This document shows positions 38,048 through 49,512 of a stretch of 64,000 nt of DNA, in pieces. The position numbers and the translations under genes were made by a program. Position 1 is the first letter of the stretch. Each line of letters opens with the position of its first letter. The DNA comes from Nymphaea colorata (Eukaryota; Streptophyta; Magnoliopsida; Nymphaeales; Nymphaeaceae): assembly GCF_008831285.2 (NCBI RefSeq), contig NC_045140.1, forward strand, positions 4,505,528-4,569,527. Direction: 5' to 3'. The notes under the pieces are model-generated. The model ran no database searches. It saw only the letters and a list, made by a program, of their open reading frames with translations, and was not told the DNA's origin.

Positions 38048-39355
38048 CTAATCTAAATAATAAAGTCCATCTATGAATATGAAGGATCCCATGTCCTTGT
38101 CCAAGAGAGAAATAAAGACATCAACATCTCCAATGCTAGTGAAGGAAGGCAGGATATGCAAGAACCCTTCTACTCTCGAATACAAAGGTACAAAGAGGTG
38201 AGGAGGGTTTGTACCAAAGTCCATGTCATAGAAGGGGATTCTCAACCAGGAGGACACTTCCAAGTCGGGGCTCAACACCACCACTTCCTCATACGCACTC
38301 GGCACCAGCCCTTCCATCTTTTCCTTGGAGCTTGAGAAGTCGACGAATGACTTGAAGTAGTCGTCATCGACTCGAGCCACTGCATCATGTATGAGCCTAG
38401 CTGCATGCCCCACTGGCTTGGACAAGAGGTCTTTCACCGTAGAGCGAGGCCAAGCCCACAACACCACATTCCCCAAGTAGCTCATGGGCACAGTAGGTTT
38501 CCTCATTCTAAAGCGACCGTTCACTGAAATTCTTACTTTTGTAGTCAACTCCCCTTCTAGATTCCTGACACGGGTGATATTTCTCCAAAGGTGGGCAGTA
38601 AGGCACTCAAACGTAGTATAAGGCTTATCACAAGGATTGTCACCAGAGACCTTGGACTTGAGTTTCTCTAAAAATGCAGAAGGTATGTGTGCCCTTTCCA
38701 TCACGATAGTGTGTTGTAGCTCTGGGTGCTTGGCCTTTCCTAGACAGGCCGTATACTCAATCTCGCTATGTTCAAACTGAAAGAAAGGAGGGTTGCGAGG
38801 GATAAAGATGGAGCGGTCATGCAGTGGGAGACTTTGAACAGGGAGGCCGTCTGGCACCGTTTGGCCCCATGCTACGAAGAATTGGCTGACTGCAAGCCCA
38901 TCTGCGACTGCGTGGTGTGCAGTGAAGCCCACCACCATGGAACCACAAGTAAACCTGGTGATCTGCACCTGAGCCAACTCCTCTATGCCCGTGGTATCTG
39001 GCTGCATGTCAAGGTAATATGGAGATGGATTGTCGATCGAGCTACCGAGAGGGGAGTCAGAGTTGGCTTCGATGAAGCGCATTCCCTCGTCATTGAGAAG
39101 GATGCACTGGTGGCCATTGTCATTGAAAATAAGGCGGCCGGCGAACTCTCTGTACTCAGCAAGGACCCGACGGAGCCCTTGCTCGATGACTTCATTTGAT
39201 GGGTTGGGTGGTCTGTAGGCAAACAAGATGCCAACATGAATCTGAAATGTGACCGTATCGAAGGGGCTTAGAGGCATCAAGACGTCGGTAGGAGGCTGGA
39301 TTGGGGTCTGATAGCTTGGCTTGAGGAGCCTTGAGCTGTTTCTATTGATCTTCAT
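38048..39355 (-). CDS. BAHD acyltransferase, agmatine coumaroyltransferase-like (intact copy)
   Basis: Single-exon enzyme of 435 residues from the start encoding MKINRNSSRLLKP. An in-frame ATG three codons upstream (39364) exists, but the MKIN start is the one conserved in the sister copies. BAHD enzymes move acyl groups from CoA thioesters to alcohols or amines. Overall similarity is to the agmatine/putrescine/tryptamine hydroxycinnamoyltransferase group, cytosolic enzymes that make phenolamides. The catalytic HxxxD is present as HHAVAD (H148, D152). The family DFGWG motif appears as DFGTN (379-383) in PFYDMDFGTNPPHLF. Other group features are ILLNDEG, SYLGNVVLWAWP, SSWLRIPFYDMD and a C-terminal GLYYLD. 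No stops or shifts were found. Acceptor specificity cannot be read from sequence. It is the only intact BAHD in the array. Confidence 0.92.
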   Translation of the reverse strand: MKINRNSSRLLKPSYQTPIQPPTDVLMPLSPFDTVTFQIHVGILFAYRPPNPSNEVIEQGLRRVLAEYREFAGRLIFNDNGHQCILLNDEGMRFIEANSDSPLGSSIDNPSPYYLDMQPDTTGIEELAQVQITRFTCGSMVVGFTAHHAVADGLAVSQFFVAWGQTVPDGLPVQSLPLHDRSIFIPRNPPFFQFEHSEIEYTACLGKAKHPELQHTIVMERAHIPSAFLEKLKSKVSGDNPCDKPYTTFECLTAHLWRNITRVRNLEGELTTKVRISVNGRFRMRKPTVPMSYLGNVVLWAWPRSTVKDLLSKPVGHAARLIHDAVARVDDDYFKSFVDFSSSKEKMEGLVPSAYEEVVVLSPDLEVSSWLRIPFYDMDFGTNPPHLFVPLYSRVEGFLHILPSFTSIGDVDVFISLLDKDMGSFIFIDGLYYLD

Positions 39356-39364
39356 TTTCTGCAA

Positions 39365-39943
39365 CTTTTCCTTTTTCTTTAGTATGTTGCCTCCGACCTA
39401 ATGATGGCAGGGAGGAAGACGTGTTATATATAAACTACGCGAATGGGCCCTTGCATCAGTCCACCTAATAAATATAAATGGAGAGTGAGTTGTTGAGCTG
39501 CTTGTGCACACGAGGCAAGCTGGAGCTCGCCTGGTGAAGTTCAAATGAAAGCCACAAAAAGGATATTAAAGTTCATAAAAATATTACAAAAACATGCCAC
39601 TGATGATTAAGAAATAGGAAAGACACATTTCGAGTCAAATTTAAATGATTCGAGCTAGCTCATGTATCTCGAACTCCACATTTTTGACTCGAGCATCAAC
39701 TCAACCTCATGCTTGACTCTTTTAAACAAGTCAAGGTTGCATTAGAGTCGAGCCCGAGTTAACTTATTGTACATACTTATTTAAGGCTGATTACATGTCT
39801 GCGAGGACCTACAGTTTGGTGTGAGCTCAATATATGTCAGCCAGTCACCATTTAGAAGAACCGATATACATAGAAGAGGTAGGTGAATAGTACTATTGGA
39901 AATTCCAAGCCATGGAAAGAGAACCTCAGCTAACAGTCCATCT
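39365..39943. repeat. Head-to-head spacer between BAHD and truncated RGP, copy 1
   Basis: Shared with 47791-48864 and 60901-61992. It comprises the BAHD promoter, a TCGAG-rich patch, GTGTGAGCTCAATA..TGTCAG, and GGAAATTCCAAG..ATG immediately before the RGP homology. It could act as a bidirectional promoter, but only for the BAHD side is there an intact gene. Confidence 0.75.
39424..39435 (-). promoter_or_regulatory. TATA box of the intact BAHD gene
   Basis: The minus strand reads GTTTATATATAACAC about 70-80 bp before the start codon. The sister copies have shorter versions, TTTATAAC near 47860 and TTTATAAAAC near 60970, at the matching place. Confidence 0.6.
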
Positions 39944-40596
39944 TGCACCCACTCCTCTATTTTTCAATACCCTCTACAACCCATATGCCAAGAGGTCGGA
40001 TTTCGTTCGTGGGTATCCTTTGGGTCTACGGTGCAGTATCTTGTGGACTTTGGCTCAACATACCGGACTTTGATGCATCTATTTTGAAGTCCGGGAAGCA
40101 CAATGATAGACTTGTAGATGCGGTAGAGACGGTACCCAAGGGTACCAATGCTTCCTTTGAGCAGTGTGAATGTTGCATTTGACCGGGAATTGATCGGACC
40201 GGCTTTGTTCTTTGGGTTGGTATTGGCTGGAGAAGAGAAGGTCCGACATGAGACAGTCGAAGATCTATGCTGTCGGATGTGTGTGAAAGTGGTAAGCGAT
40301 CACTTGGGGTACGGTATCAAGAGCGGTATTACGTACGAAGGGGTGGCGATGGTAAAACTGAGCAGGAGATCCAGATGGAGCGTACCATGGAAGGTACCAG
40401 CCTCCTTGAGGTGGCGGTTCCATTCTTCCAATCAGTGAGGTTGCCTCAGTCTGCGGTGACCGCAGAAGAATGCTTTGTGGAGATGGCAAAACTGGTCAGA
40501 GAGGAGCTCGGACGTGCTGACCCGAGCTTTGCTCGAGCCGCAGAGGACATGGAGGAGTGGGTACGGGTGTGGAGGTCTATGCATACCAAGCAGTGA
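39944..40596 (+). pseudogene. Truncated RGP pseudogene, copy 2
   Basis: Homologous to the 3' two thirds of the intact RGP, starting at the codons for ATPLFFNT. The first about 125 residues, including the metal-binding motif, are missing. A 14-nt deletion near 40031-40034 removes the codons between LRC and AVSCGLW and shifts the frame. An extra A near 40147 shifts it again, and there is a further small deletion near 40335. The end EEWVRVWRSMHTKQ and the stop are kept. Confidence 0.9.
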
Positions 40597-41400
40597 AGTT
40601 GGGTACTATTTGGTACCGATTCTTTTGATTAATATAGTTGCAAAGATGATAATAGCACGTATAGTTAAAGAGGCCTTACGTGTATTGCAATTGTATGGAT
40701 CGGACCAGACATTTGGCCCTGTAGTGCAATTCAAGAATGTAACAATTATTTTTTTCGGTGTTTCTGTTAGGGATTTAAAGGAGTCGGGCTTAGATCTGAT
40801 CCAGGAATTGCTAAGTCCAACCAAATCTCATTATACATGCTTGGGTTTCGACCCAGATTAAGATTTTGACGCAGTTTTTTCAAGTTAAATTTATTCCTGA
40901 TTTTGCATTGTCATTGTGTTCAGACTTTATTCTTTTTCACATTTGATAAAGATATCAAATCAAATTTTAATGAAATTTGCATGCCAAACCCTTTAACTTG
41001 CAATGAATCTTATTTTCCTTTGCAAACCGGAAGTTGTGAATTTAAAGTTAGATTCGAATCAGATTTGGATGGAGAGTTCGGATTCAAATTTGTGAACATC
41101 CGATAAATTGGATAACTGCTCAACGTCGGGAGATCCAAAAATAGATTATGCTCCCCCTGTACCTGGCATCTCAAGAACCGGATGAACAAAGACGACTTTG
41201 GGACAGGCTGTGTTTGCATCGACCAGTGGAACAAATATGTCCGTTGTTTGATTAATTTCCCGTGTGCGCGGAATGTGCACTTTTCTGGACCGTGAATCAA
41301 ACTTCCTCTTAATACAAATTGAACAAGGTATTCTCTTATCATTGTGCCTTATAATGAATGGACAGTTTCACTTGCCGTGCTATTGAAATCACTGATGGCA
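40597..41400 (+). repeat. RGP 3' flank block, copy 2
   Basis: Same order of segments as behind the intact RGP, then GACGACTTTGGGACAGGCTG and GTGTTTGCATCGACC shared with 50170 and 63290. No coding role seen. Confidence 0.85.
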
Positions 41401-43140
41401 CACTCTTGGTGCAAGCATGGTCATGGAATGGAGAAAGTACCCCACTAACATTCCACACTGATTTCAATATACATTTTTCTAAAACTAAAAGAAAAGGAAC
41501 ATAAACAAATAAAAAAGAAGAAAAACTTTAAAATTACTTACACCATAAAACAAATTTTTGAAACAGAACTGAAACTGTTATATATATATCCTTTCACTTT
41601 TCAAAACATACTGTTTCATGCATTATATCAAGTGGTGCGCTTAATCATTTCACCCAATGCAATGCATCAATGGCCATGGTTAGATGGAACTCAGATGTAT
41701 AGAGGATTTCAGGTCCTTACACACGCACACACATATTCATAGACTAACTAATATGCACAAACCATTTCATGATCAAACAACCTCTATAAAAGATACATGC
41801 AGTAATTCAAAAAATTTGCAATGGGCTGCCTAAGAAATGGGTGATTCGCAAACCACAGCTCAACTTTTAATTTTATCAGTTAGCCACTCAACTTTTCAAG
41901 CAAAGTGTCCAACAGCAGTCTTTTAAAATGAATTAGTGAATTACATAAATGCCCTTTAATCAAATTATTTCAAGAAAAAAATTAAATAAAAATAACAAAT
42001 CATCTCCTTCATCCGATGTCAGTATCAATGTTGTCCTAATTTTATGGGATGTCCTAGAAGAGATGGTATCAATGTGGTGAATGTCTTTTTGTCTACGTTA
42101 ATGTAACCACTCAACCAAAACAACAAGGGCAAGAGTTTCTTTCCCCTCATAGGGGATCTAAAATCTGTGCTATAAGAATGTTTAAATAAAAAATAGATTT
42201 CTGTAGCAACCAACAGGGTGGATGTAAAGTCCACGCTGCTTCTTTAACCATGGGATTCAATCTAGAAAAACCAAATAAATTTACTTATACATTAACAAGA
42301 TAAGTAGGTTTTCTTAACCTTTAAATCTTTGAAATGTGACGAAAAATAAAAAAAAATATGTAGAGATCTTATACATATACCAAGTTATTTCAAATTTATG
42401 CCAACAGCAGATTCCTTTGTCCGATGGGTTTAAGTGCTTCACTTGGAGGCAGTCTAATGTTCCATACTCATCATAGGGATGTCAATATCTCCAATTCAGA
42501 TTAGATACCTGACGGAACCATTCTAAGAAGATTTGATATGAAAAAAATTAATATCTGATTAAGAAATCGATAGGATTCAAATCTAAGAAATGACATCAGA
42601 CTGGACTCGGATTAAGAAATGACATCTAATCGGATTCAGATATATATAAATATCTGATTGAATTTGGATATAGATCAAATTTAGTTTTTAAAAAAAATAT
42701 CCTATACCCAATGCTCTTATATTTTGAAAATCAACCAGATTTGGTTCAAACTTCAAATTGACATTCAGATTTGGCACCGATTTGAATTGTGAAATCCAAT
42801 TTCATAATTCAGATTCATAGATGTTTTCCTTTGTTTACATTCAAATCCGAATTGGAATGGAATATGTTTCATATATGTTTTTCTTTGTTTACATTCAAAT
42901 CCGAATTGGAATGGAATATGTGATTGTGAATATTTGAAAAAGTGGATACCGTTAAGGGTATCTCCAAATCAAAGATGATCCATGGACAACCCTATTCATA
43001 GGGGTGCACCAAGAATGAGTTCAGTTTTCGATGATCTTGAAAAATACGTTGTAAGCTTCATATATGTGGTCTTGCAAATTGGGTAGTTGTTAGCATCCCC
43101 ATAATTTTTTCCATTTTTTTTTAAAAAAAATAGGTTTTGA
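41401..43140. other. Array spacer DNA, no gene recognised
   Basis: AT-rich. It holds a 54-bp tandem duplication at 42814-42921 and stretches with GGATTCAAAT-type motifs seen elsewhere in the array. No coding sequence was recognised. Confidence 0.55.
42814..42921. repeat. Tandem duplication, 54-bp unit
   Basis: Two copies starting TTCATAGATG (42814) and TTCATATATG (42868), both containing CAAATCCGAATTGGAATGG. Confidence 0.95.
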
Positions 43141-43145
43141 CTAAA

Positions 43146-43851
43146 TGGGATTGGCCATTAGTCCTACAAATACCTCGGAGTGTGGGCAGGGCTAATGTCC
43201 ACACAAAAAATACCAAAACCGCCCCTTAAGGGGCAGTTTTCTTGCAAGAAAAGGGGGCCTGCGTCGTTGCATGCCCCAGCTGGGTGCTGTTGCGTGCCAG
43301 GTGCAACAGCGGCCGATGCTAGGAAAATGCATGCGGTAGCGCGCTACAACTATCACGTAGCGCGACTCGTGATCACGCGACTTTGCGTCACATGACTGCG
43401 CGTAGCGGGACATGCAAACTATTTTTTTTTTAAATCTAATTTTTGTTTAATTTATTTAAAAAGCATATAAAATTAGTTTTTTTTGAAAGCATAAAAATTC
43501 ATTTTTTTTGTTACAAATGGGTGGTTGACTCCATTTTGAGCGACTCCGAACTCGCTTTAAATCCGATTTTGGTTCAGTCAGTTGTCGACCCGTTCAAACG
43601 TGCGACTTGAGTTTAAGAACATGTTTTGGCATGAGAAATGAGTTTTTAAAACGAAGAGAAATTTCTGTACACGCACAACACTCAAATTCCGCACAACACT
43701 CAAATTCCGTCATTTTGTACTAGAGTCAAATTTCAGGTTTGAAACGCTTGCTTTGGATCTGGAGTCAAATTTCAGGTTTGAAACGCTTGCTTTGGATCTG
43801 GCCTGCAGCTTTAGACTAATTTAGATAAAAAAATTTAGGGTGATTACTGTA

Positions 43852-43893
<42 letters not shown>

Positions 43894-44230
43894 GTCATAA
43901 AAAGAACATATTATAGTAATAGGATCAAAATTTTGGTTTATACCTTACACCCAACTAAGGATGGGCATTGGTCGGGCCGCCGGCGAGTACCGGTACCCAG
44001 CCCGACTCGAGCCCGGGCCACAAAAAAAGGCACCGGGCAGACCTGATAAATGTTTTTAATTTTTATTATATTAATTATATATAAATATAATATTTTATTA
44101 CAATTAATTATATTTATATATTATTTTATATTAAAAAATATATTCTTTAATTTAATCAAGTTGTGCCCGGGTTTCAGGTGTCGGCCCGGCCCGATACCTA
44201 GGCTTACAACCAAGGTCCAAGGCTGTACGG
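43146..44230. repeat. Dispersed 1-kb repeat E, copy 2
   Basis: Collinear with 35700-36700. It includes its own internal tandem duplications: 39 bp at 43723-43800 (GAGTCAAATTTCAGGTTTG) and a short one around 43675-43710. A TA microsatellite lies at 43857-43890. Confidence 0.8.
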
Positions 44231-44447
44231 GTGTTTGGTGTGATTTCATATAGAATGAGGTAAGAGCCTACTCATGCAGGTTGCAAGTCATGGAACCTAA
44301 ACTAACAGTCCATCTCAAGATGAGAGATCAGCACCATCTCTCCCTCATCTCCACGCAGAACCAGCCCTTCCACTACCATTAATGTTATCAATATTAGTAT
44401 GTTTTGGATACACATTACATAGCCAGTAAACCAACACAATAAGGATC

Positions 44448-44744
44448 TATGGTCCATGCTCTGGTCGATGAAGTGCATGCCCTCGTCATTGAGAATGATG
44501 CACTGGTGGCCGTTGTCATTGAAAATAAGGCGGCCGGCGAAATCTCTGCACTCGGCAAGAAGTCCCCTTGTTCAATGACTACATTTGATGGGTTGGGTGG
44601 TTTGAAGGCATACAAGAAGCTAACATGGGTCTGAAATATGACAGTATCAAAGGGGCTCAGAGGGATCAAGGCATCAGTAGGAGGGTGGGTTGGGGTATTA
44701 TAGGTTGGCTTGAGCAGCCTTGAGCTCCTTCTATTTATCTTCAT
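44448..44744 (-). pseudogene. BAHD 5' fragment pseudogene
   Basis: Begins MKINRRSSRLLKPTYNTP, like the BAHD genes, and follows the family to VVIEQG. A deletion then shifts the frame. Similarity in shifted frame continues to about the codons for LLNDEG and stops. About 300 bp in total remain; no catalytic motif is present. Confidence 0.88.
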
Positions 44745-46330
44745 TTTTTGCTATTTCTTTTCCTTGTTCTTCTTATGCTGCCTCCGACCGAGTGACCGCC
44801 TCTCACCTCCCGGATCGTCCACTTTTTCTCATCTAAGATTGAGGGACAGAGTAAGTATGTAGGATCCAAAATCCCAGATTGTCATGTCCAAAATAACGAT
44901 GGTGACTTGTCATTTAGGTATGAGATATCAGTGGTCACCATCACTTGCCTATTACCTACTCTTCAAAGCTAGGAATGTACAACTGGGAAGCCGAGGTCGG
45001 CTCGACTCTGAATTTATGAGGCACATTCAAGCTCAACTTATTAAACCAAGTTTGTAATCTAGCTCGACAATTGGACTTGAGTTTTAACTCAATCTCGAGC
45101 TCGACTTTTTTATTAGATGAGCGAGCTCAAGTCGAGTTTACATTGGTGAGTTAGAGTCGAGCTGGAGTGGGCTCAACTCATTGTACATCTCTATTCAAAG
45201 CTAATTAAATGTCTGAGCTAAGAGTCCATCTCAAGATAAAGACAACACCATCTCTCCTTCATCTCCACCCTGCACCAGCCTTTCCAGTTCCTAAAAATGT
45301 GGTCCTCCACATCATTAATGTTATCATTAATATCATTTTGTTTCTGATGCACATTATATAGAAACTAAACAAACACAATAAGGGCATGCCTGTTTGCTTA
45401 ATTCCCCTTGTAAGAGATCTAAAAGCAGTACCATATGAATTATATTGTTTAAATAAGTGATGAATATCAACAGTGAACAGCAGTGTAGGTGGATCCAAAG
45501 GTCCAATGGAGAAGGAAGGAGGAGGGGTTCCATTTCAAAGCCATGGATCAGATAAATCCTTAGTTATCTTGATTCTCATATCAACATAGATTTCATATCC
45601 ATCGTAAACAAGCTTGGCCTATGGGAGCAGATGAAGTCCCTATATACATTATGGGTCCACAGCAAGGGGCTAAGTCGTCTTTGTATCGTCAACATATTAA
45701 TATATATATATATATAAGGACAATTGGATGGTGACTCCAGCTTTTTAAAATGTCCCAGCCATCTAATCTGAAATGTTTGATCGCCATGATGGGGAGTTAA
45801 GGCAAAAAAAAAAAAAGTAACAGACATTTTTGTCATCTATTATTAGTTCAAACATTTTTTCTTTCCTTTCCTTTCAATTGGATGGTGCTTGTTAGTTAGT
45901 TGGAGGACTCTCAAGAGTCAGAGTTATCATTCACTGTATATCCCTTCCCAAATGGTTGACTAACCAATGGTACTGGTTTGAATTAACGTACGTGGTTGAA
46001 GGTTTCGGTAGGATGCCATTGTAGATGTTGATAGGGTTCACTTTCGTATTAAAAAGACCATTCTGCAAAATCTTTATCTACAAACATATATATCTATGGG
46101 GAGAGAATAAGAGAAAATGCTGGCTTTGTATGTGCAGTTGTGAAGTGGATTGCCCATCGGACCCATTGGTTATTTGATCCGATGGTTGTCCATTTCCCAC
46201 ACACAATCCCTTCCATTCTCTCTCATACTAAAAGGAAAAATCGTGTTTGGATTGTCAGCATGCATGGCATCTTCAAAAATTGTTAGCAGAAACAAAAGGT
46301 TTAGTTGGGGACATTGTTTTCTTAGAACCA
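44745..46330. other. Array spacer DNA, no gene recognised
   Basis: Contains a TCGAG-rich patch (45000-45200) and a block at 45200-45560 resembling 36810-37030 and 44280-44400 (ACACCATCTCTCC..CATCTCCACC). A TA run follows near 45701-45715. No coding sequence was recognised. Confidence 0.5.
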
Positions 46331-46501
46331 CACAGGAAATCATATGATCACCACAATTCACTGACATTGTCCATAAAAAAACAACATGGGGACTACCTAA
46401 ACAAGTGAAAGTAGAAAGGATGAAAGAGAACATGATGTTTAACAACATGCACTAGGTATGACATATAAGTACTCCTAATCTAAATAATACAGTCCATCTA
46501 T

Positions 46502-47790
46502 GAAGGATCCCATGTCCTTGTCTAAAGAGAAACAAAGACATCAACATCTCCAATGCCAGTGAAGGAAGACACAATATGCAAGAACCCTTCTACTCTCGAA
46601 TACGAAGGTACAAAGAGGTGAGGGGGGTTTGTACCAAAGTCCATGAGATAGAAGGGGATTCTCAACCAGGAGGACACTTCCAAGTCGGGGCTCAACACCA
46701 CGTCTCCTGCATATGCGCTTGGCACCAGCCCTTCCATCTTTTCCTCTGAGCTTGAGAAGTCGATGAATGACCTGAAGTAGTCGTCATCGACTCGAGCAAC
46801 TGCATCATGTATGAGCCTAGCTGCATTGCCCACTGGCTTGGACAAGAGGTCTTTCACCTTAGAGTGAGGCCAAGCCCACAACACCACATTGCCCAAGTAG
46901 CTCATGGGCACAATAGGATTCCTCATTCTAAAGCGACCGTTCAATGGAATCCTTACTGTTGTAGTCAACTCCTCTTCTAGTTTCCTGACACGGGTGACCT
47001 TTCTCCAAAGGTGGGCAGTAAGGCACTCAAACTTAGTGTAAGGCTTATCACAAGGATTGTCACCAGAGGCCTTGGACTTGAGGTTGGTTAAAAATTCAGA
47101 AGAGAAGTGTGCCCTTTCCATGACAATAGTGTGTTGTAGCTCTGGGTGTTTGGCAGTTCGATGATGGCTTGTATACTCAATCTCACTGTGTTCAAACTGA
47201 AAGTGAACTGAAAGTGAGGAGGGTTGCGAGGGACGAAGATGGAGCGGTCATGCAGGGGGAGTGGTAGAACAGGGATGCTGTTGCGCACAGTTTGGCCCCA
47301 TGCTATGAGGAAATGGCTGAAAGACAGCGCATCCACAACTGCATGGTGGACGGTGCAGCCCACCACCATGGAACCACAAGCAAACCTGGTGAGCTGCACC
47401 TGAAACAACTCCTCCTCTCTTCCTGTAATGTGTGGGTGCAAGTCGTGGTAGCATGGAGATGGCTTGTCCATCAAGCTACCGAGAGGGGAGCCGGAGGTAG
47501 CTTCGATCAAGCGAATGCCCTCATCATTGAGAAGGATGCTTTGGCAGCCATTGCCATCGAAAATGAGGCGGCCAGCATACTCTCTGTACTCGGCAAGAAG
47601 CCGGCGGAGCCCTTGTTCAATGACTTCATTTGATGGGTTGGGAGGTCTGTAGGCATACAATAATCCAACATGGATCTGATATGTGACGGTATCCAAGGGG
47701 CTTAGAGGGATCAGGGCATCTGTACCATGGTGGGTTGGGGGTATGATAGGTTGGCTTGAGCAGCCTTGAGCTCCCTCTATTGATCTTCAT
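46502..47790 (-). pseudogene. BAHD acyltransferase pseudogene, copy 2
   Basis: Nearly full length, starting MKINRGSSRLLKPTY. Three lesions were found. One extra C in a C-run near 47745 shifts the frame about 15 codons in. An 11-bp tandem duplication (ACTGAAAGTGA, 47196-47217) shifts it around residue 195. A 1-nt loss near 46522 creates a TAG that removes the last about 17 residues. The HxxxD motif reads HHAVVD and the DFGTN region (YLMDFGTNPPHLF) is preserved. The pattern fits recent loss of function. Confidence 0.92.
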
Positions 47791-48864
47791 TTTTCTTGTT
47801 TATTTTCCTTGTTCTTCTTATGCTGCCTCCGACCTAGTGATGGCAGGGAGGAAGATGTGTTATAAACTACGTGAATTGGCCCTTGTATCAGTACACCTAG
47901 TAAATGTGAATGGACAGTGAGTTGTGTGAGCTGCTTGGTGCACGCAAGACATATAAGTAACAAAAAAAAGTGGGAGTTGGTGTAATCTAAAAATTTAAGA
48001 GAAATTTTCTCGTTAGCCTTTTATTATTTTTTTTTGTTTTCTTTCTTATCTCTACAAAGTTCTTTTTTTCTATTAACTTGAGGCATTTTGATCATTAAGC
48101 ATATTGGCACACAAAAAAATTGTGCACCAGACACGGCATGTAACCAGATTCAATGTGAATGAGTGTATGTAGAATCTAATATCCCAGAAAGTCATGTCTA
48201 AAATAATGATGATGACTATCATATACCTATCATATGTGCATGACATATTAGTGGTGACGCCTATTTTCTGCTGTTCAAAGCAAGGAATGTACAACAAGCC
48301 AGCTGAGCTCAAGCTCGACTCGAGTCACGTATTGTTCAGCTCGTGCACAAATCTCACTCGACTCGAGCTTTATGAGGCAAGTTTGAGCTTGTCTCTTTCG
48401 CTATATATATATATAGGTTAAAATGAAAGCCACAAAAAGGATATTAAATTTATAAAGATATTACCAAAACATGCCACTAATGATTAAGAAATAGAAAAGA
48501 CACATTTCAAGTCAAATTTAAATGAGTCGAGCTCATGTTTCTCGAACTCCACATGTTTAACTCGACCATCAACTCAACCTCAAGTTTCAACTCTTTTGAA
48601 CAAGTCATGCTTACATAGGCAAGTTCGAGTCGAGCCCGAATTAACTTATTGTACATCCTTATTTAAAGCTGATTATATGTCCGGAAGGCCATACAGCTTG
48701 GTGTGAGCTCAATACATATCAGCCAGTACAACACACTCCTATGACATTAATGGGCAGCTAACAGTCACCATTTAGAAGAACAGTTATACATAGAAAGAGG
48801 TAGGTGAATAATACTCTTGGAAATTCCAAGTCATGGAAAGAGAACCTCACCTAACAGTCCATCT
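47791..48864. repeat. Head-to-head spacer between BAHD and truncated RGP, copy 2
   Basis: Longer version of the 39365-39943 spacer, matching 60901-61992 (shared AAAAAAGTGGGAGTTGGTGT, GCATATTGGCACACAAAAAA and TCGAG-rich patches). The intact unit lacks the middle part, so copies 2 and 3 are closer relatives here. Confidence 0.75.
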
Positions 48865-49512
48865 TGCACCTACTCCCCTCTTTTTCAATACCCCTATGAC
48901 CCATATGCCAAGGGGTCGGATTTCGTTCGTGGGTATCCTTTCGGTCTACGGTGCGGTATCTTGTGGGCTTTGGCTCTACAAACCGAACTTTGATGCATCT
49001 ATTTTGAAGTCCGGGAAGTGCAACAATAGACTTGTAGATGCAGTAGTGATGGTACCCAAGGGTACCATGCTTCCTTTGAGCAGTGTGAATGTTGAGTTTG
49101 ACTGGGAATTGATCAGACCAGCTTTGTTCTCCGGGTTGGTATTGGCTGGAGATGGGAAGGTGAGAATGAGACGGTTGAAGATCTATGGTGTGGGATGTGT
49201 GTGAAAATGGTATGTGATCACTTGGGGTAAGGTATCAAGAGCGGTACGCCATATGTACAAAAGACATGGCAACGGTGAAACTGAGCAGGAGATCCAGATG
49301 GAGTGTACCATGGAAGGTACCAGCCTCCTCCAGGTGGCAGTTCCATTCTTCCAATCAGTGAGGTTGCCTCAGTCACCGCAGAAGAATGCTTTGTGGAGAT
49401 GGCAAAACTGGTGAGGGAGGAGCTCGGACGTGCTGACCCAAGCTTTGCTCGAGCCATGAATGCCATGGAGGAATGGGTGCGGGGGTGAAGGTTTATGCAT
49501 ACCAAGCAGTGA
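48865..49512 (+). pseudogene. Truncated RGP pseudogene, copy 3
   Basis: Starts at the same point of the RGP gene as copy 2 and shares its 14-nt deletion (near 48955). Further damage includes a small deletion near 48892, a shift near 49160-49165 (GGTGAGAATGAG for GGTCCGACATGAG), a lost Gly codon region near 49230 and a shift near 49375. The C-terminal REELGRADPSFARA is readable. Confidence 0.9.

Noticed and set aside
38768-39199. Plus-strand open frame of 143 codons
   Set aside because: It lies antisense within the intact BAHD gene. Similar shadows occur at 47292-47633 and 60403-60744 over the other copies, and none has a family of its own.
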